Source: RYN-428 sp035551995
Lineage (GTDB): Bacteria; Planctomycetota; Phycisphaerae; Tepidisphaerales; Tepidisphaeraceae
NCBI GenBank assembly: GCA_035551995.1
Contig: DASZME010000032.1
Coordinates: 1 to 64,000, forward strand
Reading direction: 5' to 3'
Length of the DNA stretch: 64,000 nt
Part shown: piece by piece, positions 35,789-45,835 of the stretch
Layout: each line of letters begins with the position of its first letter
Position numbering within the stretch: the stretch's first letter is position 1
Made by a program: the position numbers and the translations under genes
Notes under the pieces: model-generated
Told to the model about the DNA's origin: nothing
Database searches by the model: none
Seen by the model: the letters and a program-made list of their open reading frames with translations, nothing else

Positions 35789-37429
35789 ATGCCAATTAAT
35801 TTCGCAAGTGCTGACAACCGATCGCGGCGGAAATGGATCGGTCATGCGTCGGTTCTCGGCGTGAGTTTGATCGCCGGATGCGCGGTGGGCCCAAACTATC
35901 GATCGCCGTCGACGGCCGTCCCGGACTCTTTCGACGGCGCGGTCGATCTTGCATCGACGGTCGCGTCGACGCAACCCTCTTCCGCGGCTTCCCCCGGACC
36001 GGTGAAGGTGAAGCTGGGAGTCTGGTGGCAGGCGCTGGGTGATCCGCAACTTGATTCGCTTGTGCATCGCGCGGTCGTGGCGAACTACGACATCCGTTCC
36101 GCGCTGGCTCGGCTGCAAGAGGCGCGCGAGGTCGAATATGCGGTGGGAGGCGGCGTGTTGGAAGGGTTCGGAGCGACGCCCGGCGTTGACGTGAGCGCCG
36201 GCGCGGGCCGCGGCTCCGGGACGGATTCGGCCAGAGGCCGCGTCGCGCCGCCGGTCTACGCCGGCACCAACACCAACGGCCTGACCGAAATCACCCATGT
36301 CGCCGGGTTTGACGCCGGCTGGGAAATCGATCTGTTTGGCCGCTATACCCGTCTCATCCAGGCCGCCCACGCCGACGCCCAGGCGGCGGCGGAATATCGA
36401 AACGACGTTTTGATCACTGTCGTCGCCGACGTGGTTCGCAGCTACATCGACGTCCGCTCGCTGCAACTGCGGCTGGAAATCGCCCGAGAAAACGCGGCTT
36501 CGCAGACGCGCACGGCCAACCTTGTCCGCGTTCGCTTTCAGCGCGGGCTGACGAATGAATTGGACGTGGCGCTGGCCGAGCGTCAATTGGCGCGCACGCT
36601 GTCGACGTTGGCGCCGCTGCAAGCGGCGGTCGTCGTGGCCGAACGGCGCGTGGCCATTCTCCTGGCGCTGTATCCGGAGGCGCTTCGGGGCGAGTTGGAG
36701 ACGTCGGCGCCGTTGCCGCGCATGCCGCCGGAGGTGGGGCCGGGGATGCCCGTAGCGCTGCTGCGCCGTCGTCCGGATATCCGCCGGGCCGAGCGCCAAT
36801 TGGCCGCCGCCACCGCCCGCGTTGGCGTAGCGACGGCCAACCTGTTTCCCAGCATCGCCCTCACGGCTGGCGCGGGCGTTCAGGGGCAGGGCCTCGGCCG
36901 CACGCCCGTCTCCAATAGTCTCGCATGGTCGGTCGGTCCAACGCTGTACTGGCCTTTTTTGGATTTCGGGCAACTGGACGCGGCGGTGAAGGTCGCAGAC
37001 TACCAGACGCAGGAGGCGCTGTTCAACTATAAGAAACTCATCATCACCGCCGTCCAGGACGTGAACAACGCCTTGAGTAACTACAGCGCCCAGCAGGATA
37101 GTCTGGCTCAACTGGATAATGCGGTGGCGTCGAGCAGAAAGGCGGTCCATCTCGCGACGCGCCGATATGAGAACGGCCTCACGGATTTCCTCAATGTTCT
37201 CGACGCGCAGCGGCAGCTATTTGACCTGGAAGACCAGTATGCGGTTTCGCAGCAGAACCTGATCTATCAATTCGTCGCGCTATACAAGTCTCTTGGAGGC
37301 GGATGGCAGGGCTATGAAAAAACGCCAGCCGCGCCCCGGCCTCTTCCGGCTATTCTTGCCGTGGGTACGGAAACCATCGGAAATCAAAACGCAAAGCCGG
37401 CGCCCGATAAAAACGAGAATGCTCCCTGA
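35789..37429 (+). CDS. TolC/NodT-family outer membrane efflux lipoprotein
   Basis: The 546-residue protein completes the tripartite pump. A lipobox at about residues 27-31 (LIAGC) is followed by AVGPNYRSP, the hallmark start of NodT-type outer-membrane factors. Two repeats of the TolC fold follow, with LGDPQLDSLVHRAV early, FDAGWEIDLFGRY, RRRPDIRRAERQLAAA in the middle and YENGLTDFLNVLDAQRQLF near the end. The 50-residue tail after YKSLGGGW is Pro/Ala/Lys-rich and not family-like. It is the last gene of the RND-MFP-OMF operon; the short spacer before it (82 bases) shows no terminator. Confidence 0.94.
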   Translation: MPINFASADNRSRRKWIGHASVLGVSLIAGCAVGPNYRSPSTAVPDSFDGAVDLASTVASTQPSSAASPGPVKVKLGVWWQALGDPQLDSLVHRAVVANYDIRSALARLQEAREVEYAVGGGVLEGFGATPGVDVSAGAGRGSGTDSARGRVAPPVYAGTNTNGLTEITHVAGFDAGWEIDLFGRYTRLIQAAHADAQAAAEYRNDVLITVVADVVRSYIDVRSLQLRLEIARENAASQTRTANLVRVRFQRGLTNELDVALAERQLARTLSTLAPLQAAVVVAERRVAILLALYPEALRGELETSAPLPRMPPEVGPGMPVALLRRRPDIRRAERQLAAATARVGVATANLFPSIALTAGAGVQGQGLGRTPVSNSLAWSVGPTLYWPFLDFGQLDAAVKVADYQTQEALFNYKKLIITAVQDVNNALSNYSAQQDSLAQLDNAVASSRKAVHLATRRYENGLTDFLNVLDAQRQLFDLEDQYAVSQQNLIYQFVALYKSLGGGWQGYEKTPAAPRPLPAILAVGTETIGNQNAKPAPDKNENAP

Positions 37430-37531
37430 ACCTGTCGGCGGCGCTGAAGAAGTCTTCTGCGCGCAACCCGGGCAAAGATCGCTATCCGTTGGGGATGAGA
37501 AAGACGATCTCTATTTAATAGGGCGTTGCGC

Positions 37532-38584
37532 TCAGGCACGCGCGGGTTCGCGCACGTGCACCCATGTATGCACATGCGGGGCGCCGCGGAAGTACCAGAC
37601 CATGTTGGGGCTTTCCAGTTGCCAGACGTCCCAGACGCCGTCGTTGCCGATGTCCATGCCTTTGCCGTTGTAGAAGGTCATGTGCATGGCGTCGAAGCCG
37701 CCGGCTTCGATCATGGCCAGCGCCTTGTCGGCGTCGGCTTTTCGGAACGGCGCGAGCAGGTCCGCCATCACTTTGCGCACCAGGCCCTTTTGGTCGGCGG
37801 ATAGTTCGGAGAGGGGAATCCCGGTCAGGGCGCGTTTGGGCTCGGAAAGATCGACCGTCGCGGTATGGCGTTCGGGGCGGGCGTCGGCGCGCAGGGCCAG
37901 TTCGCGCTGCTTGCCGTCAAGGGCCTGGAAAACCTGGTTGGCTTGAAGCGCCTGATACCAGTAGATGTTGCCTTTGTGCTGGGCGCTTTCGTGGAAGCCC
38001 TCGGCGGCGTGCCCGTAGAAGATCGGGCCGCCGAAGCCTTCGCCCTCGACGCTGTTGCCGTCGCAGCGGCGGGTGACGTGGCGGCCGGTGAAGACAAACT
38101 CGAATTTCTCGCCCGGCTGGCCAAACATCGCGACCGCGCAGGAATTGAATCCGCCGTCTTCGCCGTTGTCGGTTTCAACCTGGTGCATCACGCGGTCGGC
38201 GTATTCTTCGCTGTGCAGGCCGGTGAAAATGTCGCGCACCATCTGCCGCTGATCCTTGTTCAGCAGATCCTTGATGTGCTTATCGACGATGAACCAGTTG
38301 TTGTCGACCTTTTTGCGGAGGGGATGGTCAAAAGCAAAGCAGATCGATTTTTTCTGATCGTCGGAAAGTGTTTTGTAGAACTGGGCGACAAGCGACTCGG
38401 CGCTCGGCGCCGGGGACGCGGCCGAGCCGGCGACGGCCGCGAGGCAGGGCGACCCGCCAAGAGAATAGAGTCCCGCCGCCGCCGCGGTCGTGGCAATGCC
38501 GGCGGTGGTATTCCTAAGAAAATCCCGCCGGCTCAGGGGCGAACAGTCCGGACACGCGTGCGAAACGGCATTGCGCTGAGACAT
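37532..38584 (-). CDS. Tat-exported DUF3500 protein
   Basis: The 350-residue protein starts with a twin-arginine signal (SRRDFL at residues 18-23, then an Ala-rich hydrophobic stretch), so it is probably exported folded, perhaps with a cofactor. The rest matches DUF3500: SLVAQFYKTLSDDQKKSICFAFDHPLRK, the TGRHVTRRC segment, YWYQALQANQVFQALDGKQR and HMTFYNGKGMDIG, with a C-terminal YFRGAPHVHTWVHV His motif that could bind metal. The family's function is unknown to me. It lies between the efflux operon and the giant surface protein, 24 bases downstream of the latter on the same strand, so co-transcription is possible. Confidence 0.85.
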   Translation of the reverse strand: MSQRNAVSHACPDCSPLSRRDFLRNTTAGIATTAAAAGLYSLGGSPCLAAVAGSAASPAPSAESLVAQFYKTLSDDQKKSICFAFDHPLRKKVDNNWFIVDKHIKDLLNKDQRQMVRDIFTGLHSEEYADRVMHQVETDNGEDGGFNSCAVAMFGQPGEKFEFVFTGRHVTRRCDGNSVEGEGFGGPIFYGHAAEGFHESAQHKGNIYWYQALQANQVFQALDGKQRELALRADARPERHTATVDLSEPKRALTGIPLSELSADQKGLVRKVMADLLAPFRKADADKALAMIEAGGFDAMHMTFYNGKGMDIGNDGVWDVWQLESPNMVWYFRGAPHVHTWVHVREPARA

Positions 38585-38608
38585 CGGATTCTCCCGGTAA
38601 GAGTTTGG

Positions 38609-41600
38609 TCAGCTGACCATTCCTTCGATAAGCCCCTTGATCTTTTTATGCTTAATGAGGGCGGCGGTCACGGTGGCGTTGGATTGCACATCGCCCCTGA
38701 CGGCAAGGGAGGTGAGCACCCCGCTGATGTCGGTGACGGTGCCGCTGAGGATCGATTGCCCGACGGTCAGCGAGCCGAGCGCGCCGGAGACGCTGATGTT
38801 GGCGTTGAGATTTCCGCCGATCTTGATCGATTTGACGCTGCCGTTGATCATGAGGCTTTCGCCGGGGGTCGCAAGATCGCCCTTGGTGGTGAGCGTTCCG
38901 ATCGATCCGGTGATGGTGAGGTTGCCGCCGTTGATGGATCCGCCGATCTTCAGGGCGCCGATGATCGGCGCCGTGACCGCGCCGGTCAGGTTACCGATGA
39001 TGTTGGCGCTGGTGATTTTTCGTGCCGCCTTAATCGTCCCCTGGACGCTGCCGTTGACGACGATGCTCCCGATGACGCCGTTGATGCCGCCGGCCACGAT
39101 GGCGCTGTTGCCTTCGACGTTTCCATGAATCTTGAGGCTTCGCATCGTTCCCGAGACGGTGAGGCTGAAGTTGTTGAGGTTTCCGCCGGGCGCGAAGGTA
39201 TCGATTCGGCCGGTGATGAAATTGGTGTTGATCATGTCGGAGGTGCTCGTCACCGTGCCGATGGAATTGGCGAAATCGAAATTCGTCGAATTGGGATACG
39301 TCGCGGTAATGAGGTAGGCTCTGACGCTTCCAAGATCGCGGCTCCCGTCGAACGACGAATCCTTAATCACTCCGGTTTGTGTATCCGCGTTCGTGGGGGC
39401 GGCGGCGGTGGCGCCGAGAGCGACGTCGATATCGGTCAGATCGTCGGGAGCGAATCCGAAATATGGATCGAAGCTGTTGGACTGGCTTATGCGGACGTCG
39501 GAGGAGAATATTTGAGTGCTGACGTTCGTGCCGTTGCCGTTGGCGGTAATTGAACCGACCGAGGCGCCGCCGTCGAAGCTATCGTCGCGCAGTCCATATC
39601 CGTCGGCGTAAAGGCTGGCGAGCGTGCCGGCGCCGGTGGTGGAGATGGAGGTGCTGATGATTCCAAACCCGCCGTGCGCCCCGACGGCGCCGATGTGGGT
39701 GGCTCTGATGTCGGAACCGATGATGCCGCCGTTCCCGCTTACCGAGACGTTCCCCAGATCGTAAATGGGGTTGGTGATCGGCGAGAGGAAAGTGGTGAGC
39801 GCGTTGGTGCCGCCCTCGATCGATGACGTTTGAAAGCCTGCGTTCCAGGTTGCCGAGACCATCGTTCCGGTATAGTTGCCGAAGGTGGCCGTTTGCACGG
39901 GCAGCACCAGCGTCGGGGCGCCGGGAGCGAACACGCCGATCACTGAATTGATAATTGATCCTCCGCTGATGCTGATGCCTTCAAAAGCGACATTGGAGAC
40001 GAGATTACCGCGGATGTCGTTGGGGGTGGCGTTGTTGATTTGTCCGATGACTCCGCTGACGTAGAGACCGGCGTTGGAACCTTCTCCGCTGCCGCTGGAG
40101 GCGATGCCGCTTCCGGTAAGGGTCAAGGCATTGATGGTGGCGACATCCGACATTGTGAGGCTGGGAAGGGCGACTTCGACGGGGCCGAGAATGGACGCGG
40201 TCATGTTGCCGATGCTGCCTTGCACATCAAAGTTGCCGATTCCGTTGGGCGCGATGAGCGTCCCGATCGCGGCGCCGATATATCCGTCCGACTGGCCGCG
40301 GATATCGACGACATTATGAGCCTGGAGGAGCGGAAAGGCGTCTTCAAGGACTTGTTCGCCGTTAAGGGCCACGCCGGTATGACTGACCGAAAGCCCGATC
40401 TGACCGCCGTCGTCTTCCAGGAGGCCGACGGAGGCGGCTTCCATGTTGACGATGTCGCCGGTGGTTTTGTTGACGACGGAATTAAGCTCGGCGTTGCCTC
40501 CGATGATGTTCGTGGAGGGGAAAATTCCGGGATTTGTCGTGTCGCAGGCGTAGGTTTCGAATACATCGATACGGGCGGCGCCGGTGATCAATACGTTATA
40601 TGAGGTGGCGGCGACGGTGGCGGGGTCGATTTCCGGCGGCGGGTTTTGCAGGAAGGTTCGGCCGACGGGCCCGGCGGAGTGCGGGGCGGGGAAGTAAACG
40701 GGTCCGACGACGGGCGTAACGGTCGGCGTGGTCACCGGGGCGGCGACGACGGCCGGGGGCGTGGCGATCAATGGAGTCCCGATGCCGGCGGTGATGATCT
40801 GGCCGATCTGGACGGTCTGGCCCGGCACGTCGCCTTCCCCATCGACGGTGACGCCGCCGGTGGAAATAATCTGGGTGATGGCCACGCCGCCGGCATCGAC
40901 GCCAGGCTCGCCCTCGATGCCGATGGCCGTAATTTCCAACTGTGGAAGCGCCGGGTTGACCAAGGTTCCGCCGGGCGAGACGCCGCCCTGGGTAGGCGGC
41001 TCGGGATTTCCGGGATAGATCGCCCCCGGAATACCGGTCGGGGTGATGGTGACGGCGGCGCCGCTGTCGTCGGTCAGCGTGACGGATTCGCCCGGCTGAT
41101 ATTCGGTAGTCTCTGGCGTTCCGCCGCCGAAGGTGTTATCGCGGTAGGCTTCGCCGCCGACGCGGACATAGCCGACATTGCCCTCAGGCCCGGTGATGAA
41201 GTGCGGGCCGCTGATAAGGGTTCCCAGATCGCCGGTGACGTCGACGAGGTCAATGCTGCCGGGCGTGGCGATGTTGTTGCCGGCGTTCACCTGGAAGGTG
41301 CTCCAGAGGGGATAAACGCCGTCATCGTTTCCGTCGAGCGTCATCGCGTCGGCTTTGATGACGCCGATGTTTCCGTCGGAGAGGAGTATGGCTTGATAGT
41401 CGCCGGCGGCGCTGGTTTCCTGAATGTCGCCACCGATGACGGGGGGCGGCCCCTCGATGAGCGGAGGCACGTCAAAGACCAGATCGCCGCTGGTTGCATC
41501 GACGCGTCCGAGGCCGCCGTTGGGAATGGTGACAATTGGATTGGGAAAATTAAACGTGGGGTCGCCGATGCTGCCGGCGTCGATATCGCGGAAATTTCCG

Positions 41601-44341
41601 TTTTGCACGGTGATGCGCTCGGGGCCGATTTTCGATGGGTCGGGGGCTGCGGCGGTGGAGGCCACCTGGGCTTCGCCCGTGATGGCGCCAATATCCCCGT
41701 TGGCGGCGCCGAAGGTCGGGCTGGCGGCCAGATCCGGTTGGATTCCCGTGCGGGCGGCAATCGCGCCGATGGCCAGGTTTCCCACCGCCTGCACGGTCAT
41801 CGTGTAGCCGAAATCGCCGATCAACTGATCGGGATAGGCATCGCTGAAGCCCAGGTTGAGCTCATTGGTCACGGAGAAACGATAGATGCCAGGCTCGGTG
41901 ACCGTGTACTTAAACGGCTGTTCCTGGGTCGTGCTCGGACTGACGGAATTGAAATCGCTGGCGACCAACATGTCTTCGGGATTGTAAATGCCCAGGTGCA
42001 GCACATCCAACGGATCGGTCACCTGCGCCGTGATGGTTTGCCCCGCCATGAGCGCCACGGCGTAATAGTCCACAAAGTTCTGGTTGACAGCGTCCGCGTA
42101 AAGCGTGCCGGTGACCACCGACTGAGAAGGGGCCTCGCCGGCGGCGGTCGATATGGCGCCGATATATTGCGGGTTGTAAAAATCGTCGTTGCGGAAGACC
42201 GTTGGATTCGAAACGCCACCGACCGTCCCCATCGGAATTCCGGTCAGCTCGCCGGAAAATTCAAAAAGCCCCACCGCGACATTCATCGGCACGCCCGGAT
42301 TGATCTCCGTCTGAGGCGTCGGATCGGTATCGGTAATGGCGAATGGAGAATCGTCGGCATTGATGTTGCCGAAGATACCGTCATACGAACGGACCTCGCC
42401 GATGGTCCCCGCCACATGCATATCGAATGCGGTGCGATAAATCGGGTTGATGCCGTCGTCTTCCCCGATGGAGTTCAGCACGATCAGGGAGCCGATACTG
42501 CCGGCCACGGTGAAGTTATCGGGGTTGGGCAAGGTGTAATCGGGGAAATCGGTGTGGTTAATCGATCCGTTGACCGTACCGGTCAAAAGCCAGTTGCAGT
42601 AGAACAAGCCGATGTTTCCGCCAAAGGCGACGGCGCCCATCACGGGACCGGCGACGAGGACTTCACCGACATCGGTTCCGGTGGCCGAGACGATACCGGG
42701 CGTGATGTTGGCGCCGACGACATAGCCGACCGGTCCGAAGGTGGAGTTGGGGGTCACCGGCAGTGTTTGATAAGGCACATAGGGGGTGATCGGCACAATG
42801 GGAATCAATCGCGTGCGCGCTCCGATCAGGGCGTCGCCGCCGGTTGGCGGGCCAGCGATATTCACGAGCGGGCCGCCATTGGCCGGCTCGATGGTAAAGC
42901 CGTTGAGGGGCGGCGCGTTGTAGGGGGCGCCGGCGCCGGCGTAGGTGATGATTTTGCCTGAAGAATCGGATTGCGAAATGTAGATCTGGAACACCGACAG
43001 CGAGCGGGTGCGATTCATCAGGTCTACGGAATAGAGCCCGTTGGCGATGACATCATCCGTATAGGCCGTCTTGGTTACGGGATCGTAGGCGAGGCCGCCG
43101 ATGGTCGAGACGGGTCCCAGCGGTCCGTAGTCGATGGTCACGCCGCCGGTGATGACATAGAGTTCCTTGCCGTCGGTTGCGTAGAGTTCGGGCTTAAGCA
43201 GCACCGGATCGGGGGCGATAAGCAACGCGCCGATCGGGCCTGCTGTCGTCACGGTATCTTTGGGGAAGGGAACGAACGTGTTTCCGTTTTTGTAGATTCC
43301 GGCGGGGTTGACGTCAAAAATATCCATTCCCGATGCGATCGTGAAGGAGCCGGCAGGGGCGCCGTTCAAACCGAGGCTGTCGTAGACGATGGCCGTGTTT
43401 CCCAGGACCGTGTTCGACATGGCAAACTCGCCGTCGCCCAGAACGGTCAGTGCAACCGCCGCGGCGGACCCGCCGCCGGCGTCAGGATTGAAATGATAGA
43501 TTCCTTGCGTGGTGCCGGCGCCATTGGCCGTCAGGGCGCCGGTGGTCGCCATAAAATAAAGGTCGCCGTCGATCGGATCGTAGGTGAGTCCCTGGATGGC
43601 GGTCACGTTGACATTGGTGCCCGTGGCGCCCGACTGGGCGACGACCTCGGTGCTGATTTCCGCTACCACGGTGCCCAAACCCGTGTTTGTCGTTCCATAT
43701 GAACTGTCGAACTTAACGATGTAGAGCCCGTTGGTCGCCATTCCGCCGGGCATCGCCGGCGGGATCGACTGCAATACCAGGCCGTAAAGCGTATTGGGGG
43801 GATCATTGGGATCGACGGCAAGGGCCGCTGGAATTCCGCCGGCGACCAGGCCGTTGATCACGATCGGCGCGGGCGCCGGCGCGGCTGGGTTCGCGGCCAG
43901 TGTCGCGGCGTCCGGGACGGGCTTCTCGGCGGGCGGAATCCCCGGCCCGCCATTGACGAGAATCGGATTGGTATTATTTTGCAGGTCGGCGATCGTGTTG
44001 TACATCGTTCCCGGAAGATCTTCCAGGCTCGGTCGGTCGTAACCGTCGACGTTGGCGCCGATGATCGTCGCGGAGATGCTGGGCGGCGCATTACCGCCGG
44101 CGGGCGTGTTGCCAAGTGCCGTGATGGTTTGCGGAACAAACGTGCCTGTCGTGCTGTCTTCGTTTCCAAAGACGAACGATTGCCCGGGCGTCAGCGTCAC
44201 CGGACCGTTATAGGTAGCCGCCAGCATCACCCGGTCTTCCAGCGCCTCGGCGATCATGCGCGACGCTTTCCGCACTTTGGTGGAGGATTTGCGAGCCGAA
44301 TTCCCTTTGAACGGATCGATAGACCGATGACGCGAAAACAT
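38609..44341 (-). CDS. Giant secreted surface protein with LEPR-XLL-like motif and PPC domain
   Basis: This 1,910-residue protein begins with a basic stretch and AEALEDRVMLAA (residues 32-43), a variant of the LEPR-XLL export motif of large planctomycete surface proteins. Residues about 150-520 contain beta-propeller-like repeats (LYIVKFDSS, GLTYDPIDGDLYFMAT). A bacterial pre-peptidase C-terminal (PPC) domain follows at about 744-827 (VVTGTLYADAVNQNFVDYYAV). The C-terminal half is a long run of short GxIGxLxxxG repeats (for example TITGSIGTLTTKGDL, INGSVKSIKIGGNL) that would form a beta-helix. Composition is poor in Cys and Lys and rich in Gly, Ala, Thr and Asn. Adhesion or cell-wall structure is the probable role. 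The 290-base region upstream shows no gene. Confidence 0.85.
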   Translation of the reverse strand: MFSRHRSIDPFKGNSARKSSTKVRKASRMIAEALEDRVMLAATYNGPVTLTPGQSFVFGNEDSTTGTFVPQTITALGNTPAGGNAPPSISATIIGANVDGYDRPSLEDLPGTMYNTIADLQNNTNPILVNGGPGIPPAEKPVPDAATLAANPAAPAPAPIVINGLVAGGIPAALAVDPNDPPNTLYGLVLQSIPPAMPGGMATNGLYIVKFDSSYGTTNTGLGTVVAEISTEVVAQSGATGTNVNVTAIQGLTYDPIDGDLYFMATTGALTANGAGTTQGIYHFNPDAGGGSAAAVALTVLGDGEFAMSNTVLGNTAIVYDSLGLNGAPAGSFTIASGMDIFDVNPAGIYKNGNTFVPFPKDTVTTAGPIGALLIAPDPVLLKPELYATDGKELYVITGGVTIDYGPLGPVSTIGGLAYDPVTKTAYTDDVIANGLYSVDLMNRTRSLSVFQIYISQSDSSGKIITYAGAGAPYNAPPLNGFTIEPANGGPLVNIAGPPTGGDALIGARTRLIPIVPITPYVPYQTLPVTPNSTFGPVGYVVGANITPGIVSATGTDVGEVLVAGPVMGAVAFGGNIGLFYCNWLLTGTVNGSINHTDFPDYTLPNPDNFTVAGSIGSLIVLNSIGEDDGINPIYRTAFDMHVAGTIGEVRSYDGIFGNINADDSPFAITDTDPTPQTEINPGVPMNVAVGLFEFSGELTGIPMGTVGGVSNPTVFRNDDFYNPQYIGAISTAAGEAPSQSVVTGTLYADAVNQNFVDYYAVALMAGQTITAQVTDPLDVLHLGIYNPEDMLVASDFNSVSPSTTQEQPFKYTVTEPGIYRFSVTNELNLGFSDAYPDQLIGDFGYTMTVQAVGNLAIGAIAARTGIQPDLAASPTFGAANGDIGAITGEAQVASTAAAPDPSKIGPERITVQNGNFRDIDAGSIGDPTFNFPNPIVTIPNGGLGRVDATSGDLVFDVPPLIEGPPPVIGGDIQETSAAGDYQAILLSDGNIGVIKADAMTLDGNDDGVYPLWSTFQVNAGNNIATPGSIDLVDVTGDLGTLISGPHFITGPEGNVGYVRVGGEAYRDNTFGGGTPETTEYQPGESVTLTDDSGAAVTITPTGIPGAIYPGNPEPPTQGGVSPGGTLVNPALPQLEITAIGIEGEPGVDAGGVAITQIISTGGVTVDGEGDVPGQTVQIGQIITAGIGTPLIATPPAVVAAPVTTPTVTPVVGPVYFPAPHSAGPVGRTFLQNPPPEIDPATVAATSYNVLITGAARIDVFETYACDTTNPGIFPSTNIIGGNAELNSVVNKTTGDIVNMEAASVGLLEDDGGQIGLSVSHTGVALNGEQVLEDAFPLLQAHNVVDIRGQSDGYIGAAIGTLIAPNGIGNFDVQGSIGNMTASILGPVEVALPSLTMSDVATINALTLTGSGIASSGSGEGSNAGLYVSGVIGQINNATPNDIRGNLVSNVAFEGISISGGSIINSVIGVFAPGAPTLVLPVQTATFGNYTGTMVSATWNAGFQTSSIEGGTNALTTFLSPITNPIYDLGNVSVSGNGGIIGSDIRATHIGAVGAHGGFGIISTSISTTGAGTLASLYADGYGLRDDSFDGGASVGSITANGNGTNVSTQIFSSDVRISQSNSFDPYFGFAPDDLTDIDVALGATAAAPTNADTQTGVIKDSSFDGSRDLGSVRAYLITATYPNSTNFDFANSIGTVTSTSDMINTNFITGRIDTFAPGGNLNNFSLTVSGTMRSLKIHGNVEGNSAIVAGGINGVIGSIVVNGSVQGTIKAARKITSANIIGNLTGAVTAPIIGALKIGGSINGGNLTITGSIGTLTTKGDLATPGESLMINGSVKSIKIGGNLNANISVSGALGSLTVGQSILSGTVTDISGVLTSLAVRGDVQSNATVTAALIKHKKIKGLIEGMVS

Positions 44342-44631
44342 CGTGAGCTTTACTCCCCAGCCGCCCGAAGTTCGTTCACAAGGTGCTTGCGTACTTCGGC
44401 AGGGCGGCTGAAAAATTGGGTGAGGGTTGCGCTTGAGGCGAAGCAGACCGTTTTGAGTTCGTTTCTCTCTTCACACGCCTGGAATCAAACATAAACGGTA
44501 ACGGAATCCGCGATCATTGTCAAAACAATTGCTCGTCACGGCCATCACTGCGGTAAATTAGACGGGCGACCGCGCAGCGGCGCCGCCGAACCTACATGCG
44601 GTTTGACGCGGCGATCGCGAAAAGGTTTCAA

Positions 44632-45687
44632 TTATTTCGCGCCCGCCAGAGCCGCACGTTTTTCCGCGAGCGATTTCAATAAAGCCTTCTGCGGGTCGGC
44701 AAACTTTACAGTCCCTTCCTGCATCAGCTTTTCTTCCATCTTCGTCACGTCCACTTTCGCGTCGATCTCCCGCAGCAACGCCTCGGGCGGCATCTGGTCG
44801 ACCTTGCGCGTGTACTGCTTGTTCAACTTTTCGATCGCCTGGTTTGTCCCCGGCGGATTGGTTTGAATGTCGCTTCCGGCCAATGCCTCGACATACTTAT
44901 CCGGCGCATCGCTGGGCTTCTTGGTTCCCGTCGAAGCGAAAATTATTTCCTGCTGAAGCGGCAAACCTTTATCCTTCCAGAATTCCTGGTTCAACGTCCA
45001 AAGGCGCTTGGCGTTAACGATCCCGACAAGCCCTTGTGCGGCGGGGCTGAGCTCCGGGACATATTTTTCGGTATAGACGTCCACGCGCGAAACGAAAATG
45101 CTGTACACGCTCTTCAATCCCTGCGGGCCATTCTTCCGCCGCTGGGCGCCACGCCAAACGGCGTCCCGGGCGAGCTTGTATTGGCGTTCGGAAAAAATCA
45201 GCGTCACGTTCAATGTGATATCCGCTGCCGCCAGTTCTTCCAGCGCGCCCAAACCATGCTCGGTCGCCGGGACTTTGATCATCCGATTCTTATGACCGGC
45301 GGCCCATTTTTTTCCCAACTCAATGTATCGCTGAATCGCCCGCTCTTTTGGCGGCAAATTATCCACGTCCTCCAAGAGCGGATCGACTTCAAAACTCACG
45401 TAACCGTCGTTCCCCCGGGTCTGTTCCCACACCGGCAGGAAAACCTGCTGGGCCGCCTTCACCAGGCTGTTGTTGAGCGACCAGGCGGTGGCGTCGTCGT
45501 CCAGACCTTGTTCGCCAAGCTCGGTGATCTGTTTGTCATATCCGCCGGCTTTGATGATGTCGGAGATGATGATCGGATTGCTGGTGGCGCCGGTGATGCC
45601 CCAGGCGCGGTTCTTTTTTACTTCGTCGGGATGAACCGAATCAAGCCATACTTTGGTTCCCGAGGCGATGAGCGATTGCAGGGACAT
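44632..45687 (-). CDS. Transaldolase
   Basis: This pentose-phosphate enzyme of 351 residues transfers a dihydroxyacetone unit between sugar phosphates. It has the family opening KVWLDSVHPDEV, the signature GITGATSNPIIISDII and the Schiff-base Lys in NRMIKVPATEHG, plus FVSRVDVYTEKY and a C-terminal helix bundle. I place the start at the ATG 45685-45687 (MSLQSLIASGTKVWLD), with an AAGGA-like site upstream; a GTG six codons earlier is possible. Its length fits the bacterial Tal/TalB-like subfamily of TIM-barrel transaldolases rather than the short MipB/TalC type. It diverges from the aldehyde dehydrogenase gene, and other sugar enzymes follow within 5 kb. Confidence 0.92.
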   Translation of the reverse strand: MSLQSLIASGTKVWLDSVHPDEVKKNRAWGITGATSNPIIISDIIKAGGYDKQITELGEQGLDDDATAWSLNNSLVKAAQQVFLPVWEQTRGNDGYVSFEVDPLLEDVDNLPPKERAIQRYIELGKKWAAGHKNRMIKVPATEHGLGALEELAAADITLNVTLIFSERQYKLARDAVWRGAQRRKNGPQGLKSVYSIFVSRVDVYTEKYVPELSPAAQGLVGIVNAKRLWTLNQEFWKDKGLPLQQEIIFASTGTKKPSDAPDKYVEALAGSDIQTNPPGTNQAIEKLNKQYTRKVDQMPPEALLREIDAKVDVTKMEEKLMQEGTVKFADPQKALLKSLAEKRAALAGAK

Positions 45688-45835
45688 GACGGGCCATCCT
45701 TCCACGAATGTTTGCGCACGGCCAGGCCGCGCGTCGCCGGGGATTATACCCGATGCCCGCGCGGATGAAATGACCTAAAAACATCCGTGCCCGATATCGA
45801 TGAAATTTCGCGCGCGATGATGTAGGTTGATCGAC

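Noticed and set aside
35474..37150. 558-codon open frame antisense to the outer-membrane efflux gene
   Set aside because: Shadow frame; Arg/His-rich translation without domain character.
40646..42961. 771-codon open frame antisense to the giant surface protein
   Set aside because: Repetitive Gly/Asp-rich translation mirrors the repeats of the real gene on the other strand; no independent start signal or domain.
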